A stretch of DNA of 64,000 nt from positions 3,985,501-4,049,500 of the forward strand of contig NZ_AP018449.1 in NCBI RefSeq assembly GCF_003966895.1. Reading direction: 5' to 3'. This DNA is from Methylomusa anaerophila (lineage in GTDB: Bacteria > Bacillota > Negativicutes > Sporomusales > Sporomusaceae). The notes beneath the pieces were generated by a model. It was not told the DNA's origin. It did no database searches and was given only the letters and a program-made list of their open reading frames with translations. Below, piece by piece: positions 8,939-17,792 of the stretch (position 1 is its first letter; each line of letters begins with the position of its first letter). A program made the translations under genes and the position numbers.

Positions 8939-10160
8939 ATTATATAAATTTGTATTTATCTCATCTCTCTCATCTTTTCTCTCATCTTTGCTGATTTTAT
9001 TTCTAACAGTTACAATTACACTTTCGGTCCATGCCAACGAAAGGAACGATGGAAAATACTCAACAATAGTAGATGAATCAGGTAACACAGTTTACATTAC
9101 CGCTTGGAAAATTGACGTTGGCGATCAAGTTCTAACGGAAACCAACCGTAGGTATGAAGTTGTATCAGTTGATGGGGATGTTGCCAATGCGAAATTTATT
9201 GGCGAAGTTAATTTATCTCAATACTTAGATACTGATAAAGGCATACTGAGCCGGGCAAAAACATTTTTGCACCCAGCAATAGCCGGGGCGCAAGGAAAAG
9301 GAAAAGTGGCAATTTACCACACTCATTCTGATGAATCTTATGTGCCGACAGACGGGAAAGAAAGCATTTTAGGAGCAGGCGGTGTATACAAAGTTGGCGA
9401 CTCATTTTCGGAAGCACTAAAAGCCAAAGGGATAGATGTACTTCATTCCGATGCCAAACATGATCCTCATGATGATATGGCTTATGAACGCTCGCGCCGG
9501 ACTGCTCTTGATATGATCAAAAGTTTTCAGCCAGACGCTATTTTTGATGTTCATCGTGATGCTGTCCCGCCGCAAGTTTACCAGGCGAACGTTAACGGCC
9601 AAAACGTAACAAAAGTACAATTGGTTGTCGGCAAATATGGTCCCACCGGCAAACAGATCGAAGATTACGCGCTTCAGCTTAAGGCAGCGGCTGACCAACA
9701 ACATCCCGGGCTGGTTAAGGGAATTTTTTTCGCCAAGGGTGGTGACTATAATCAAGATCTCCATCCCCGTTCCATGCTATTAGAAGTCGGATCCCATACT
9801 AATGACCGCACGTCAGCTGAAAAAGGGATTGCTTTATTCGCTGACGTGGTGCCTACCGTCATTGGCCAAACAAGCGGGGGCGGAGGTGCTGCTGCGGGCA
9901 CAACGGGTACCGGTGGAACCACCGGCCTCGGCAGCGCCGCAAGTGGCCTATCAGGCGCTGCAAAATCTATCGGGTGGATAATTGGCATAGTTATTGTTGG
10001 GGGAGCCGCTTTCTTGCTCTTAAGCACCGGGAGTCTAAAAGAAGCCGGATCCAAGCTGAAACAGTTTACAACTACTGAATTTGCCAACTTTTTCGGTCCG
10101 CGTGTGAAGAAAAAAGATAAACTGCAATCTGATGATAGGGAATCTGACGATAAACATTAG
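8931..10160 (+). CDS. spoIIP: stage II sporulation protein P (peptidoglycan hydrolase)
   Basis: SpoIIP is the amidase/endopeptidase that, with SpoIID and SpoIIM, thins septal peptidoglycan during engulfment of the forespore. The 409-residue protein has an N-terminal membrane anchor (about residues 5-30) and the family signatures VAIYHTHSDESYVP near residue 126, FDVHRDAVP near 205 and MLLEVGSHTN near 280. After a Gly/Ala/Thr-rich linker there is a second hydrophobic helix (GWIIGIVIVGGAAFLLL, about 345) and a charged tail, an addition not present in the Bacillus protein. The GTG at 8931 is preferred because AGAGGTG ends 6 nt upstream. An ATG at 8859 would lie inside the upstream gene with no ribosome site. 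Confidence 0.93.
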   Translation: MNKLYKFVFISSLSSFLSSLLILFLTVTITLSVHANERNDGKYSTIVDESGNTVYITAWKIDVGDQVLTETNRRYEVVSVDGDVANAKFIGEVNLSQYLDTDKGILSRAKTFLHPAIAGAQGKGKVAIYHTHSDESYVPTDGKESILGAGGVYKVGDSFSEALKAKGIDVLHSDAKHDPHDDMAYERSRRTALDMIKSFQPDAIFDVHRDAVPPQVYQANVNGQNVTKVQLVVGKYGPTGKQIEDYALQLKAAADQQHPGLVKGIFFAKGGDYNQDLHPRSMLLEVGSHTNDRTSAEKGIALFADVVPTVIGQTSGGGGAAAGTTGTGGTTGLGSAASGLSGAAKSIGWIIGIVIVGGAAFLLLSTGSLKEAGSKLKQFTTTEFANFFGPRVKKKDKLQSDDRESDDKH

Positions 10161-10165
10161 ATGTT

Positions 10166-10203
10166 AAAAGAGTGGGAGATCGATTCTCCACACTCTTTTC
10201 TTA
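10166..10203 (+). terminator. Rho-independent terminator after spoIIP
   Basis: AAAAGAGTG pairs with CACTCTTTT, with an inner GGAGA/TTCTCC stem, followed by a T-rich run. Confidence 0.85.
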
Positions 10204-10315
10204 TGTTGCCGGCAAAGTTTTATGTCTTAAACCATATAAATTTCTATCGTAATGAGGTAAAATAAAGGAAAAAATAAAGCAAGAACGGAATACTATGTAG
10301 AAAGGGGAAGAAGTT

Positions 10316-11623
10316 TTGCCATATAAAGGTATTATCGCAGGAGTCGTACCCCACAGCATTGCTGCTGAAACCGGTCTCTTGCCGGGAGATAGGTTAATTG
10401 CTGTTAATCACCGGAATGTCAGAGACCTAATTGATTTGAGCTTTGCCTTATCAGACCAAAGGGTAGAACTACTGGTTGAAAAACAGAATGGACAACAGCA
10501 GCTAATTACTATTGAAAAAGATTATGATCAAGACTTAGGCATCGAATTTGAAAGTGCCGTGTTTGATAAAATACGTCAATGCGTGAATCATTGTATATTT
10601 TGCTTTGTCGACCAGATGCCCCCAGGAATGCGAGAAAGCCTGTATATTAAAGATGATGATTACCGCTTGTCATTTTTATATGGAAACTTTATAACCCTGA
10701 CCAATCTTAGGCTTAGTGACATGAGGCGCATTCGGCAATTACACTTGTCACCATTATATATTTCAGTGCATACGACCAACGGTCCGCTCCGAGCTAAAAT
10801 GCTGGGAAATGAGCGGGCCGCTTCGATTATGGAACAAATTAACATTCTTGCTGCCAACGGCGTGGAAATGCACACGCAAATCGTATTATGTCCGGGAATA
10901 AATAATACCAACGAACTCGACAAAACAATTGGCGATTTATTCAATATTTACCCTTCCGTACTGTCCATAGCTATTGTTCCGGTTGGGTTAACTAAATTCA
11001 GAAAAAACTGTTATCCCCTACACTGTTTTACGGCAGAGCAAGCACGATCAACTATCTCTCAGGTAAACCAATGGCAGGAAAAAAGCCGTAATACCTTTGG
11101 CAATACTTTTGTTTATTTAGCCGACGAGTTCTATATACAGGCAGGCTGTCCAATACCGGCTTATGAATATTATGACGGGTTCCCGCAACTGGAAAACGGC
11201 GTAGGAATTGTACGTAATTTTATTGAGGATTGGAAACAAAGTCCTGGGAATTCCACTCTATATGCCAAGCCGCTTTATATAGATGTGGTGTGCGGGAAAT
11301 CAGCAGAAAAAATTATTAAACCGCTTTTGGCTGAATTAACCATTCCTAATCTGTATACGCGTTTAATTGCCGTTGAAAACGAATTTTTCGGCAACAATGT
11401 TACGGTAACCGGACTTCTGACGGGCGGGGATATTCTAGAGCAACTTCAGCAATTGGCCGGTCCCAGAACCGGGGTTATCATTCCCGGAATAGCATTCCGC
11501 AGGGGCGAACACGTTTTCCTTGACGGCATGACATTGGATGAACTTTACCGTAATCTGGGAAATGAACTCCGCATTGCCTATAACGGCTCTGATTTGAAAG
11601 AGCTTTTATGCAACTGGCATTAA
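10316..11623 (+). CDS. DUF512 protein with PDZ and radical-SAM-like domains
   Basis: This 435-residue protein starts with a PDZ-like segment (about residues 1-65; GVVPHSIAAETGLLPGDRL). It continues with CVNHCIFCFVDQ near residue 91, which has the C-x3-C-x2-C spacing of radical SAM iron-sulfur sites. The C-terminal DUF512 region has TGLLTGGDIL near 358. The family is widespread in Clostridia and Negativicutes, often near der, as here, but its reaction is unknown to me. The start is TTG with AGGGGAAG about 6 nt upstream. It is followed by a repeat-bearing gap before cobA. Confidence 0.87.
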   Translation: MPYKGIIAGVVPHSIAAETGLLPGDRLIAVNHRNVRDLIDLSFALSDQRVELLVEKQNGQQQLITIEKDYDQDLGIEFESAVFDKIRQCVNHCIFCFVDQMPPGMRESLYIKDDDYRLSFLYGNFITLTNLRLSDMRRIRQLHLSPLYISVHTTNGPLRAKMLGNERAASIMEQINILAANGVEMHTQIVLCPGINNTNELDKTIGDLFNIYPSVLSIAIVPVGLTKFRKNCYPLHCFTAEQARSTISQVNQWQEKSRNTFGNTFVYLADEFYIQAGCPIPAYEYYDGFPQLENGVGIVRNFIEDWKQSPGNSTLYAKPLYIDVVCGKSAEKIIKPLLAELTIPNLYTRLIAVENEFFGNNVTVTGLLTGGDILEQLQQLAGPRTGVIIPGIAFRRGEHVFLDGMTLDELYRNLGNELRIAYNGSDLKELLCNWH

Positions 11624-11657
11624 TTAATTCTTGTATTGCTTAGCTTATCAAATGCAC

Positions 11658-11849
11658 GAACTGCTTAGAAATCGTCAGATACCGTTGCATATGAAAAAAA
11701 CTTATTGTAATGATATTTGCTAATTAGACTTCGAACTATCATAGTCAGACCGTAGGCGCGACGAGGACCGCAGCGGAGGCGTACTGGCGGTACGTTGGAG
11801 CGAGGACCACAGAAGCAACGACGCAGATGGCGGTTTATAAGCAGTTCCC
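11658..11849 (+). repeat. Palindromic intergenic repeat, family A, copy 1 (interrupted)
   Basis: Left arm GAACTGCTTAGAAATCG (11658-11674) and right arm CGGTTTATAAGCAGTTC (11831-11847) form an imperfect long inverted repeat. The core contains CGCAGCGGAGGCGTACTGG and ends with AACGACGCAGATGGCGG. Compared with the copy at 52375, about 70 bp is inserted between the left arm and the core (roughly 11681-11750). The insert is flanked by the imperfect direct repeats GTCAGATACCG and GTCAGACCG. No coding capacity is seen. Confidence 0.75.
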
Positions 11850-11885
11850 CACTTAAAGCGAATGGTATAAGGAGAGGACGGACAC

Positions 11886-12428
11886 ATGACTACCCTTGAC
11901 AAATTTGGGCTCATTCAAGTATATACGGGTAATGGAAAAGGAAAAACTACTGCTAGTCTGGGGCTGGCTTTTAGAGCTGCGGGGCATGGCTTCAAAGTAT
12001 GCATGATTCAGTTTATGAAAAAAGGCTCACAATATGGCGAAGCAAAAGCCGCTCAGCTCATTCCCGGATTTAATTTGATCCAGGTGGGACGGGAGGAGTT
12101 TGTTAACCTGAACAACCCAGACAGCATTGATTGTAAGCTGGCCCGTGATGGTTGGGAATTGGCGAAAGCCAAAATTGATTCCGGTGAGTACGCAATCGTC
12201 ATATTGGATGAGATTAATGTGGCCATGAACTATGGATTACTGGAAACCAAAGGGGTGGTAACCTATTTAAACAACCATAAAAACCAAAACGTAAATACCG
12301 AAATTATATTGACCGGCCGTTACGCGCCGACCGAAATATTGGAAATTGCCGATCTCGTAACAGAAATGCGGGAAATCAGGCATCCGGCCCAAAACGGCGT
12401 GCCGGCACGTAAGGGTATCGATTATTAA
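11886..12428 (+). CDS. cobO: cob(I)yrinic acid a,c-diamide adenosyltransferase, CobA/BtuR type
   Basis: This 180-residue P-loop enzyme transfers the adenosyl group of ATP to reduced corrinoids, making adenosylcobalamin. The P-loop variant [12 protein letters not shown] is near residue 16, with the Walker B-like [10 protein letters not shown] near 104 and TGRYAPTEI near 142. The start has GGAGAGG about 8 nt upstream. It lies next to der, away from cobalamin-synthesis genes. A second, unrelated adenosyltransferase of the PduO type is encoded at 26283. Confidence 0.95.
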   Translation: MTTLDKFGLIQVYTGNGKGKTTASLGLAFRAAGHGFKVCMIQFMKKGSQYGEAKAAQLIPGFNLIQVGREEFVNLNNPDSIDCKLARDGWELAKAKIDSGEYAIVILDEINVAMNYGLLETKGVVTYLNNHKNQNVNTEIILTGRYAPTEILEIADLVTEMREIRHPAQNGVPARKGIDY

Positions 12429-12448
12429 TAGGATTGGTGGTCTTATCA

Positions 12449-13780
12449 GTGAGCAAACCGATTGTGGCAATTGTCGGCCGGCCGAATGTCGGCAAATCAA
12501 CCTTATTTAATTATATCGGGAAAAAACGCGTTTCCATCGTTGAAGATACGCCGGGAGTAACCAGAGACCGGATCTACATGGATGCCGAATGGCTGGGCCG
12601 TCAGTTTACAATGATAGATACCGGGGGCATAGAGTTTGAAACAAATGATAAGATTCTTACGGCCATGCGACATCAAGCCCAGCTGGCTATAGACGAAGCA
12701 GATGCCATACTATTTATGGTAGACGGCAAAACAGGAATTACTTCCTCTGACCATGAAGTTGCAGCCGTTTTACGCAATACACGTAAACCGGTATTATTAG
12801 TGGCTAACAAAATCGATACCATAAAAAACGTTCATGAAACCTATGAATTTTATAATCTCGGGTTAGGAGAACCAATTCCTATTTCGGCCGCCAACGCTCT
12901 TAATATTGGGGATATGTTGGATGCGTTAGTTGCTTGTCTGCCGGAAGAACAAACTGATCAAACAGAGAATGACGAGATTAAAGTCGCGGTAATTGGACGA
13001 CCCAATGTGGGCAAATCTTCCTTAGTAAATGCTATAATCGGCGAAGAACGGGTTATTGTCAGCGACATCCCGGGGACTACCCGGGATGCGATTGATACTC
13101 ATTTTACCAAGGATGGCCAGTATTTTGTGCTTATTGATACCGCCGGCATGCGGCGTAAAGCCAAAATAGCCATGCCTGTGGAACGCTACAGTGTTATTCG
13201 TTCGCTGCGGGCGGTAGACCGGGCTGATGTCGTTCTAATGGTTATTGATGCCATAGACGGAGTTACCGAGCAGGATAAAAAAATTGCCGGTTATGCCCAT
13301 GAAGCAGGCAAAGGAAATATAATTGTAGTCAACAAATGGGACTTGGTTGAAAAAGACAGTAAGACATCTCTACGGTTTACGGAAACTATTCGTCATGAAC
13401 TTGGATTCTTGCAATATTCGCCGGTTTTATTTGCGTCAGCACTGACAAAACAGCGGGTACAGCGGGTTTCGGAATTAATTAAATATGTGGCCGACCAGCA
13501 CTCTATGCGGGTGGCTACAAGCGTCCTAAACCAGGTAATTGAAGATGCGACGGCGGTAAATCCCCCCCCTTCTGATCGTGGCAAGCGGCTTAAAATATAT
13601 TATACAACCCAGCCGGATGTAAAGCCGCCCACATTTGTTTTCTTCGTAAATGAGCCGGAAATTATGCATTTTTCCTATTTGCGATATTTGGAAAACAAAT
13701 TAAGGGAATCATTCGGGTTTGAAGGGACACCTTTGAAACTGGTAGTGCGGGGACGAAAAGAGAAAGAGGCGGGGAGCTGA
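12449..13780 (+). CDS. der: ribosome-assembly GTPase Der (EngA)
   Basis: This 443-residue protein has two tandem GTPase domains and a C-terminal KH-like domain, as expected for the factor needed in 50S subunit assembly. G1 motifs: GRPNVGKST near residues 9 and 185. G3: DTGGIE and DTAGMRRK. G4: NKID and NKWD. The GTG at 12449 gives the typical N-terminus [13 protein letters not shown] with GGTGG 8 nt upstream. An in-frame TTG at 12434 adds five residues and lacks a ribosome site. Confidence 0.97.
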   Translation: MSKPIVAIVGRPNVGKSTLFNYIGKKRVSIVEDTPGVTRDRIYMDAEWLGRQFTMIDTGGIEFETNDKILTAMRHQAQLAIDEADAILFMVDGKTGITSSDHEVAAVLRNTRKPVLLVANKIDTIKNVHETYEFYNLGLGEPIPISAANALNIGDMLDALVACLPEEQTDQTENDEIKVAVIGRPNVGKSSLVNAIIGEERVIVSDIPGTTRDAIDTHFTKDGQYFVLIDTAGMRRKAKIAMPVERYSVIRSLRAVDRADVVLMVIDAIDGVTEQDKKIAGYAHEAGKGNIIVVNKWDLVEKDSKTSLRFTETIRHELGFLQYSPVLFASALTKQRVQRVSELIKYVADQHSMRVATSVLNQVIEDATAVNPPPSDRGKRLKIYYTTQPDVKPPTFVFFVNEPEIMHFSYLRYLENKLRESFGFEGTPLKLVVRGRKEKEAGS

Positions 13781-13844
13781 GGAGGTCAGAAAACCTAATT
13801 TTTTTTTTTGAATACTGAATACTGTGTAGCAGGAGAGTAGGAAA

Positions 13845-14471
13845 ATGGACTATTTGCTAATTATAATTGCCAGCTACCTGGTTGGTTCGATTCCCAATGG
13901 GTTAATCGTCGGAAAACTTATGCGAGGAGTTGACTTACGGCAGTTTGGCAGCAAAAATATTGGTGCAACCAATGCTTATCGCGTGCTGGGACCCTGGCCG
14001 GCGTTTTGGGTATTTCTTACCGATGCGTTGAAGGGGATAGTGGGAGTCTTATTAGGTCAGTTGCTTTCAGGTACGGCATTGGCCCAACTAGCAGGCGGAA
14101 TGGCCGCTATTGCGGGACACAACTGGTCAATTTATTTAAAGTTTAAAGGTGGCAGAGGAGTAGCGACCAGTCTTGGCGTAATTGCGGTTATCACTCCCCA
14201 GGCAACTTTAATTGTGTTTATAGTTTGGATGTTGATCGTCTATTTTACCCGTTACGTGTCCTTGGCTTCCATAGTTGCGGCCGCGCTGGCCCCAGTTTGC
14301 ATATGGCTGCTGGGAGGACAGCAGGAATTTTTTTATTTTGCGGTTGTGGCAGCCTTGTTTGTAATAATAAGACATCGGCCGAATGTTGAACGGCTGCTGA
14401 AGGGAGAGGAACCCAAAATAAAAGCGGCCGGCAGTACCAAAGATCATGAAGATAATATTAAGGAGAAGTGA
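13845..14471 (+). CDS. plsY: glycerol-3-phosphate acyltransferase PlsY
   Basis: This 208-residue integral membrane enzyme acylates glycerol 3-phosphate from acyl-phosphate. Motifs: VGSIPNGLIVGK near residue 12, GSKNIGATNAYR near 37 and KFKGGRGVATSLG near 102, all cytoplasmic active-site loops of the PlsY family, set between hydrophobic helices. The next gene, gpsA, supplies the substrate and begins 9 nt after this stop, so the pair is functionally and probably transcriptionally linked. Confidence 0.96.
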   Translation: MDYLLIIIASYLVGSIPNGLIVGKLMRGVDLRQFGSKNIGATNAYRVLGPWPAFWVFLTDALKGIVGVLLGQLLSGTALAQLAGGMAAIAGHNWSIYLKFKGGRGVATSLGVIAVITPQATLIVFIVWMLIVYFTRYVSLASIVAAALAPVCIWLLGGQQEFFYFAVVAALFVIIRHRPNVERLLKGEEPKIKAAGSTKDHEDNIKEK

Positions 14472-14479
14472 TCAACTCG

Positions 14480-15520
14480 ATGCATATTGCTGTAATCGGC
14501 GCCGGAAGTTGGGGGACGGCCCTCGCTGGAATGCTGGGACAAAAGTACAATAACGTTATTCTCTGGGTAAGGTCAGAGGCTTTGGCGCAGGAATTAGCTA
14601 GAACAAGGCAAAATAGCCGTTATCTTCCCGGTTATCTTCTTCCATCTGCTGTAGAAGTCACATACAATCTTAATCGTGCGGTGACAGGAGCACAGGTCAT
14701 TGTAATTGTAACCCCGTCACATTCAGTGCGACAATTGGCAGCGCAGATTGGTTCCATCGTCTTAAGAGAACCTGTCCAACCTTTTATTGTCTCTGCGGCC
14801 AAGGGGTTTGAATTAAACACTCTCAAACGGATGTCGGAAGTAATCCAGGAGGAAATCCCCGTTTCGACCGATAAAATAGTGGCTTTATCCGGACCTAACC
14901 ACGCTGAAGAAGTAGCTGCATCCCAACCTACAGCCACCGTTGTCGCTTCCATATCGCGTAAATCTTGTGAATATATTCAGAACGTTTTCATGTCACCGCA
15001 ATTCCGGGTGTATACCAATCCTGACATTATCGGGGTGGAACTAGGAGGATCCCTAAAAAACATCATTGCTCTTGGTTGTGGAGTTGCTGACGGGCTTGGT
15101 TTAGGAGATAATGCCAAGGCGGCCTTGATGACCCGCGGATTGGCGGAAATAACCCGCCTGGGAACTGCTATGGGGGCCAGTCCGCATACTTTTGCCGGTC
15201 TGTCCGGATTGGGGGATTTAATCGCTACTTGTACCAGCCGTCATAGTCGCAACCGGCGGGCCGGTGTTCTGCTGGCCAGCGGCAAAACCAAAGATGAAAT
15301 ATTAACTGAGACCTCGATGGTGGTTGAAGGAATACGGGCAACTTCAGCGGCTTTCCAAATAGCGCAAAAATTACACGTTGAAATGCCAATTACCAAGCAA
15401 ATCTATCAAGCTTTATATGATGAAAAATCGCCTAAGGACGCTGTTATGGAACTAATGACCCGGGGGAAAACTCATGAAATAGAGGATGTTGCGGCAGATA
15501 ACACCTTTAGCAAAGAATAA
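14480..15520 (+). CDS. gpsA: NAD(P)H-dependent glycerol-3-phosphate dehydrogenase
   Basis: This 346-residue cytosolic enzyme reduces dihydroxyacetone phosphate to glycerol 3-phosphate. It has a Rossmann motif (GAGSWGTALA, residues 7-16), SGPNHAEEVA near 138 and GLSGLGDLIATC near 250. I chose the ATG at 14480 (MHIAVIGAGS). An in-frame GTG at 14468 overlaps the plsY stop and is only 2 nt from the AGGAG site at 14461-14465. A terminator hairpin follows. Confidence 0.96.
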   Translation: MHIAVIGAGSWGTALAGMLGQKYNNVILWVRSEALAQELARTRQNSRYLPGYLLPSAVEVTYNLNRAVTGAQVIVIVTPSHSVRQLAAQIGSIVLREPVQPFIVSAAKGFELNTLKRMSEVIQEEIPVSTDKIVALSGPNHAEEVAASQPTATVVASISRKSCEYIQNVFMSPQFRVYTNPDIIGVELGGSLKNIIALGCGVADGLGLGDNAKAALMTRGLAEITRLGTAMGASPHTFAGLSGLGDLIATCTSRHSRNRRAGVLLASGKTKDEILTETSMVVEGIRATSAAFQIAQKLHVEMPITKQIYQALYDEKSPKDAVMELMTRGKTHEIEDVAADNTFSKE

Positions 15521-15543
15521 AAGAATAAGGAAAAAAATAGTAA

Positions 15544-15606
15544 TAAAAGAGTATGGGGACTAATAAGTTATTGTATAGTTACTTTTTAGTTACCATACTC
15601 TTTTTA
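15544..15606 (+). terminator. Terminator after gpsA
   Basis: AAAAGAGTATGG pairs with CCATACTCTTTT around a long AT-rich loop, followed by TTTTT. The 12-bp stem is perfect. Confidence 0.75.
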
Positions 15607-15619
15607 CTCTTTTTAATTT

Positions 15620-15648
15620 GTAATATTTTAAGCAGCCTGTCATATATT
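15620..15648 (+). promoter_or_regulatory. Candidate sigma-E promoter of spoIVA
   Basis: GTAATATT (15620-15627) and CATATATT (15641-15648), 13 bp apart, resemble the sigma-E -35 and -10 boxes. The spacing is about 1 bp short and the -10 is not exact. spoIVA is sigma-E dependent in Bacillus, which favours the reading. Confidence 0.4.
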
Positions 15649-15689
15649 TATATTGATGAATTACCGTAATCAGGGAGGGAGAAAACCAG

Positions 15690-17168
15690 ATGGAAAAGTT
15701 CGACCTATTTCGAGATATTGCCGAACGCACTGGTGGAGATATTTATATTGGCGTTGTCGGCCCGGTCCGCACTGGTAAATCGACTTTTATTAAACGCTTT
15801 ATGGAAACCATGGTATTACCCAATATAGTTGATCCATATGATAAAGAGCGAGCAAAAGATGAGCTGCCCCAAAGCGCCGCCGGTAAAACAATCATGACGA
15901 CGGAACCGAAGTTCATACCCAATGAAGCTGTCGAAATCACTGTAAGGGACAACGTTTCAGTTCGGGTTAGGGTTGTCGACTGCGTAGGATACACAGTAGA
16001 GGGAGCCCTTGGCTATGAAGAGGAAGACGGTCCAAGGATGGTTTTAACGCCGTGGTTCGAAAATGAAATCCCTTTCCAAGAGGCGGCTGAAGTAGGCACA
16101 AGAAAAGTAATAGCCGAGCATTCTACTATCGGTTTAGTAATTACCACTGATGGTACCGTTACTGATTTAACCCGGGAAAAATATGTACTCGCCGAAGAAC
16201 GGGTAATCAATGAACTCAAAGAGTTGCAAAAACCTTTCCTTGTCATTTTAAATACTAATAGGCCTAACTCCAAAGACACCAGAGAGCTAGTTGCAAAGAT
16301 GGAAGGAAATTATGATGTTCCGGTAATTCCCGTTGATTGTGCTCAGCTTAACCATGATGACGTATATGGAATTTTACAGGAAGTTTTGTATGAATTCCCG
16401 GTGAAAGAAGTCAATATTTCGCTGCCGAAATGGGTGGAAGAGCTGGAGAGTGAACACTGGCTGCGTCAAAAATTTGAAGGAGCAGTTAACGACGTTGTTC
16501 AGTATATCAAAAGACTTAGAGATATTGACAGAGCTATAGATGATTTATCCGGCTATGATTTTGTCGCTGACGTAATTCTTCACGATATGGATCTTGGCAA
16601 TGGTATTGCAGTTATTGAAATGACAGCCCGCGTCGACCTTTTTTACCAAGTGCTTGAAGAATTAACAGGATTCACCATTAGCGGTGAACATCATTTATTA
16701 CGTTTGATGAAAGATTTGGCTATAGCCAAGAGCGAGTATGACAAAATGGCCGGTGCGTTAGAAGATGTTCAGCTAACCGGTTATGGAATTGTTCCGCCGC
16801 AACTGGATGAAATGATCCTGGAAGAGCCTGAGATTATCCGGACTGGAAATCGTTTCGGGGTAAAACTTAAGGCATCCGCTCCATCGTTACATATAATTAG
16901 AACGGATGTTCAAGCAGAAATCTCACCTATAATAGGTACGGAAAAGCAAAGTGAAGAATTAATCCAGTATTTAATGCGGGAGTTTGAAGGAGAACCGGAA
17001 AAAATTTGGCGGACCAATCTTTTTGGCAAATCCCTGAATGAATTAGTACGTGAAGGAATTCAAAACAAACTTTCCGGCATGCCGGAAAATACCCAGTTGA
17101 AACTCCGTGACACTCTGCAAAAAATCGTAAACGAAGGCAGTGGTGGACTAATATGTATTATTTTTTAA
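15690..17168 (+). CDS. spoIVA: stage IV sporulation protein A (spore coat basement ATPase)
   Basis: SpoIVA polymerises on the outer forespore membrane in an ATP-dependent way and forms the platform for coat assembly and cortex formation. The protein is 492 residues. The N-terminal MEKFDLFRDIAERTGGD, the Walker A motif GPVRTGKST (residues 24-32), the VVDCVGY box near 95 and the GYDFVADVILHDMDLGNG segment near 288 are family hallmarks. The C-terminal end GSGGLICIIF is the membrane-targeting region. It is monocistronic between terminators. Its expected anchor SpoVM is encoded 10 kb downstream at 27320. Confidence 0.98.
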   Translation: MEKFDLFRDIAERTGGDIYIGVVGPVRTGKSTFIKRFMETMVLPNIVDPYDKERAKDELPQSAAGKTIMTTEPKFIPNEAVEITVRDNVSVRVRVVDCVGYTVEGALGYEEEDGPRMVLTPWFENEIPFQEAAEVGTRKVIAEHSTIGLVITTDGTVTDLTREKYVLAEERVINELKELQKPFLVILNTNRPNSKDTRELVAKMEGNYDVPVIPVDCAQLNHDDVYGILQEVLYEFPVKEVNISLPKWVEELESEHWLRQKFEGAVNDVVQYIKRLRDIDRAIDDLSGYDFVADVILHDMDLGNGIAVIEMTARVDLFYQVLEELTGFTISGEHHLLRLMKDLAIAKSEYDKMAGALEDVQLTGYGIVPPQLDEMILEEPEIIRTGNRFGVKLKASAPSLHIIRTDVQAEISPIIGTEKQSEELIQYLMREFEGEPEKIWRTNLFGKSLNELVREGIQNKLSGMPENTQLKLRDTLQKIVNEGSGGLICIIF

Positions 17169-17197
17169 TACATATTAAAATTCAATACCATTCTAGA

Positions 17198-17228
17198 AGT
17201 CAGTCTGTAAGGCTGACTAATTTTTTTT
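17198..17228 (+). terminator. Rho-independent terminator after spoIVA
   Basis: AGTCAGTC pairs with GGCTGACT (one G-T pair), followed by TAA and eight T residues. Confidence 0.85.
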
Positions 17229-17323
17229 AGCCTAAATTACTTGTGCTATGTGATAAAATGATGATATAATGTCTACTGTATAAAGATAACTATCCGCAAC
17301 AGTTGTACCGAAGGAGGAGGAGC

Positions 17324-17773
17324 ATGGTTACAGGTCAAAAGGCTGTTTTTTATCTTGTTCGCGAAGAGATTTTACCGGAAGCTATAAAAAAAACTATTAA
17401 AGTAAAAGAATTATTAAAGCGCGGCGAAGCGCGCACCATCAATGAAGCAGTTGAAAAAATGGAATTAAGCCGCAGTGCCTATTATAAATATAAGGATTAT
17501 GTTTTTCCTTTTTATGAAGCTAGTAAAGAGAAGATAGTGACCTTAGCACTGCTGTTAGAGCATAAACCCGGCGTTCTGTCACGTGTTCTCAATACAATAG
17601 CGAACGAAAGAGGCAGCGTTTTGACCATTAATCAAGGGATTCCCTTACAAGGAGTGGCAAATGCAACTATTTCTCTGGAAACCGCAGATTTGGCAATAGA
17701 TTTAGAAGCTATGCTTGATAAACTCAGAATGGTAGATGGAGTAAAAAGATTGGAAATATTGGGCCAAGCATAG
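17324..17773 (+). CDS. ACT-domain protein, PheB/UPF0735 family
   Basis: This 149-residue protein has an N-terminal helical, possibly DNA-binding part (KVKELLKRGEARTINEAVEK near residue 25; MELSRSAYYKYKDYVFPF near 45) and a C-terminal ACT domain (VTLALLLEHKPGVLSRVLN near 72). ACT domains bind amino acids, and this family is thought to regulate aromatic or threonine metabolism. The ATG at 17324 follows AAGGAGGAGG. An upstream in-frame TTG at 17303 overlaps that site. It begins the unit with hom and thrB. Confidence 0.9.
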   Translation: MVTGQKAVFYLVREEILPEAIKKTIKVKELLKRGEARTINEAVEKMELSRSAYYKYKDYVFPFYEASKEKIVTLALLLEHKPGVLSRVLNTIANERGSVLTINQGIPLQGVANATISLETADLAIDLEAMLDKLRMVDGVKRLEILGQA

Positions 17774-17792
17774 CTGAAAGGAGAATAATATT

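Noticed and set aside
11658-11849. Possible tRNA or rRNA fragment in the family A repeat
   Set aside because: There is no cloverleaf or rRNA similarity by eye. The stretch is explained by comparison to the other family A copies.
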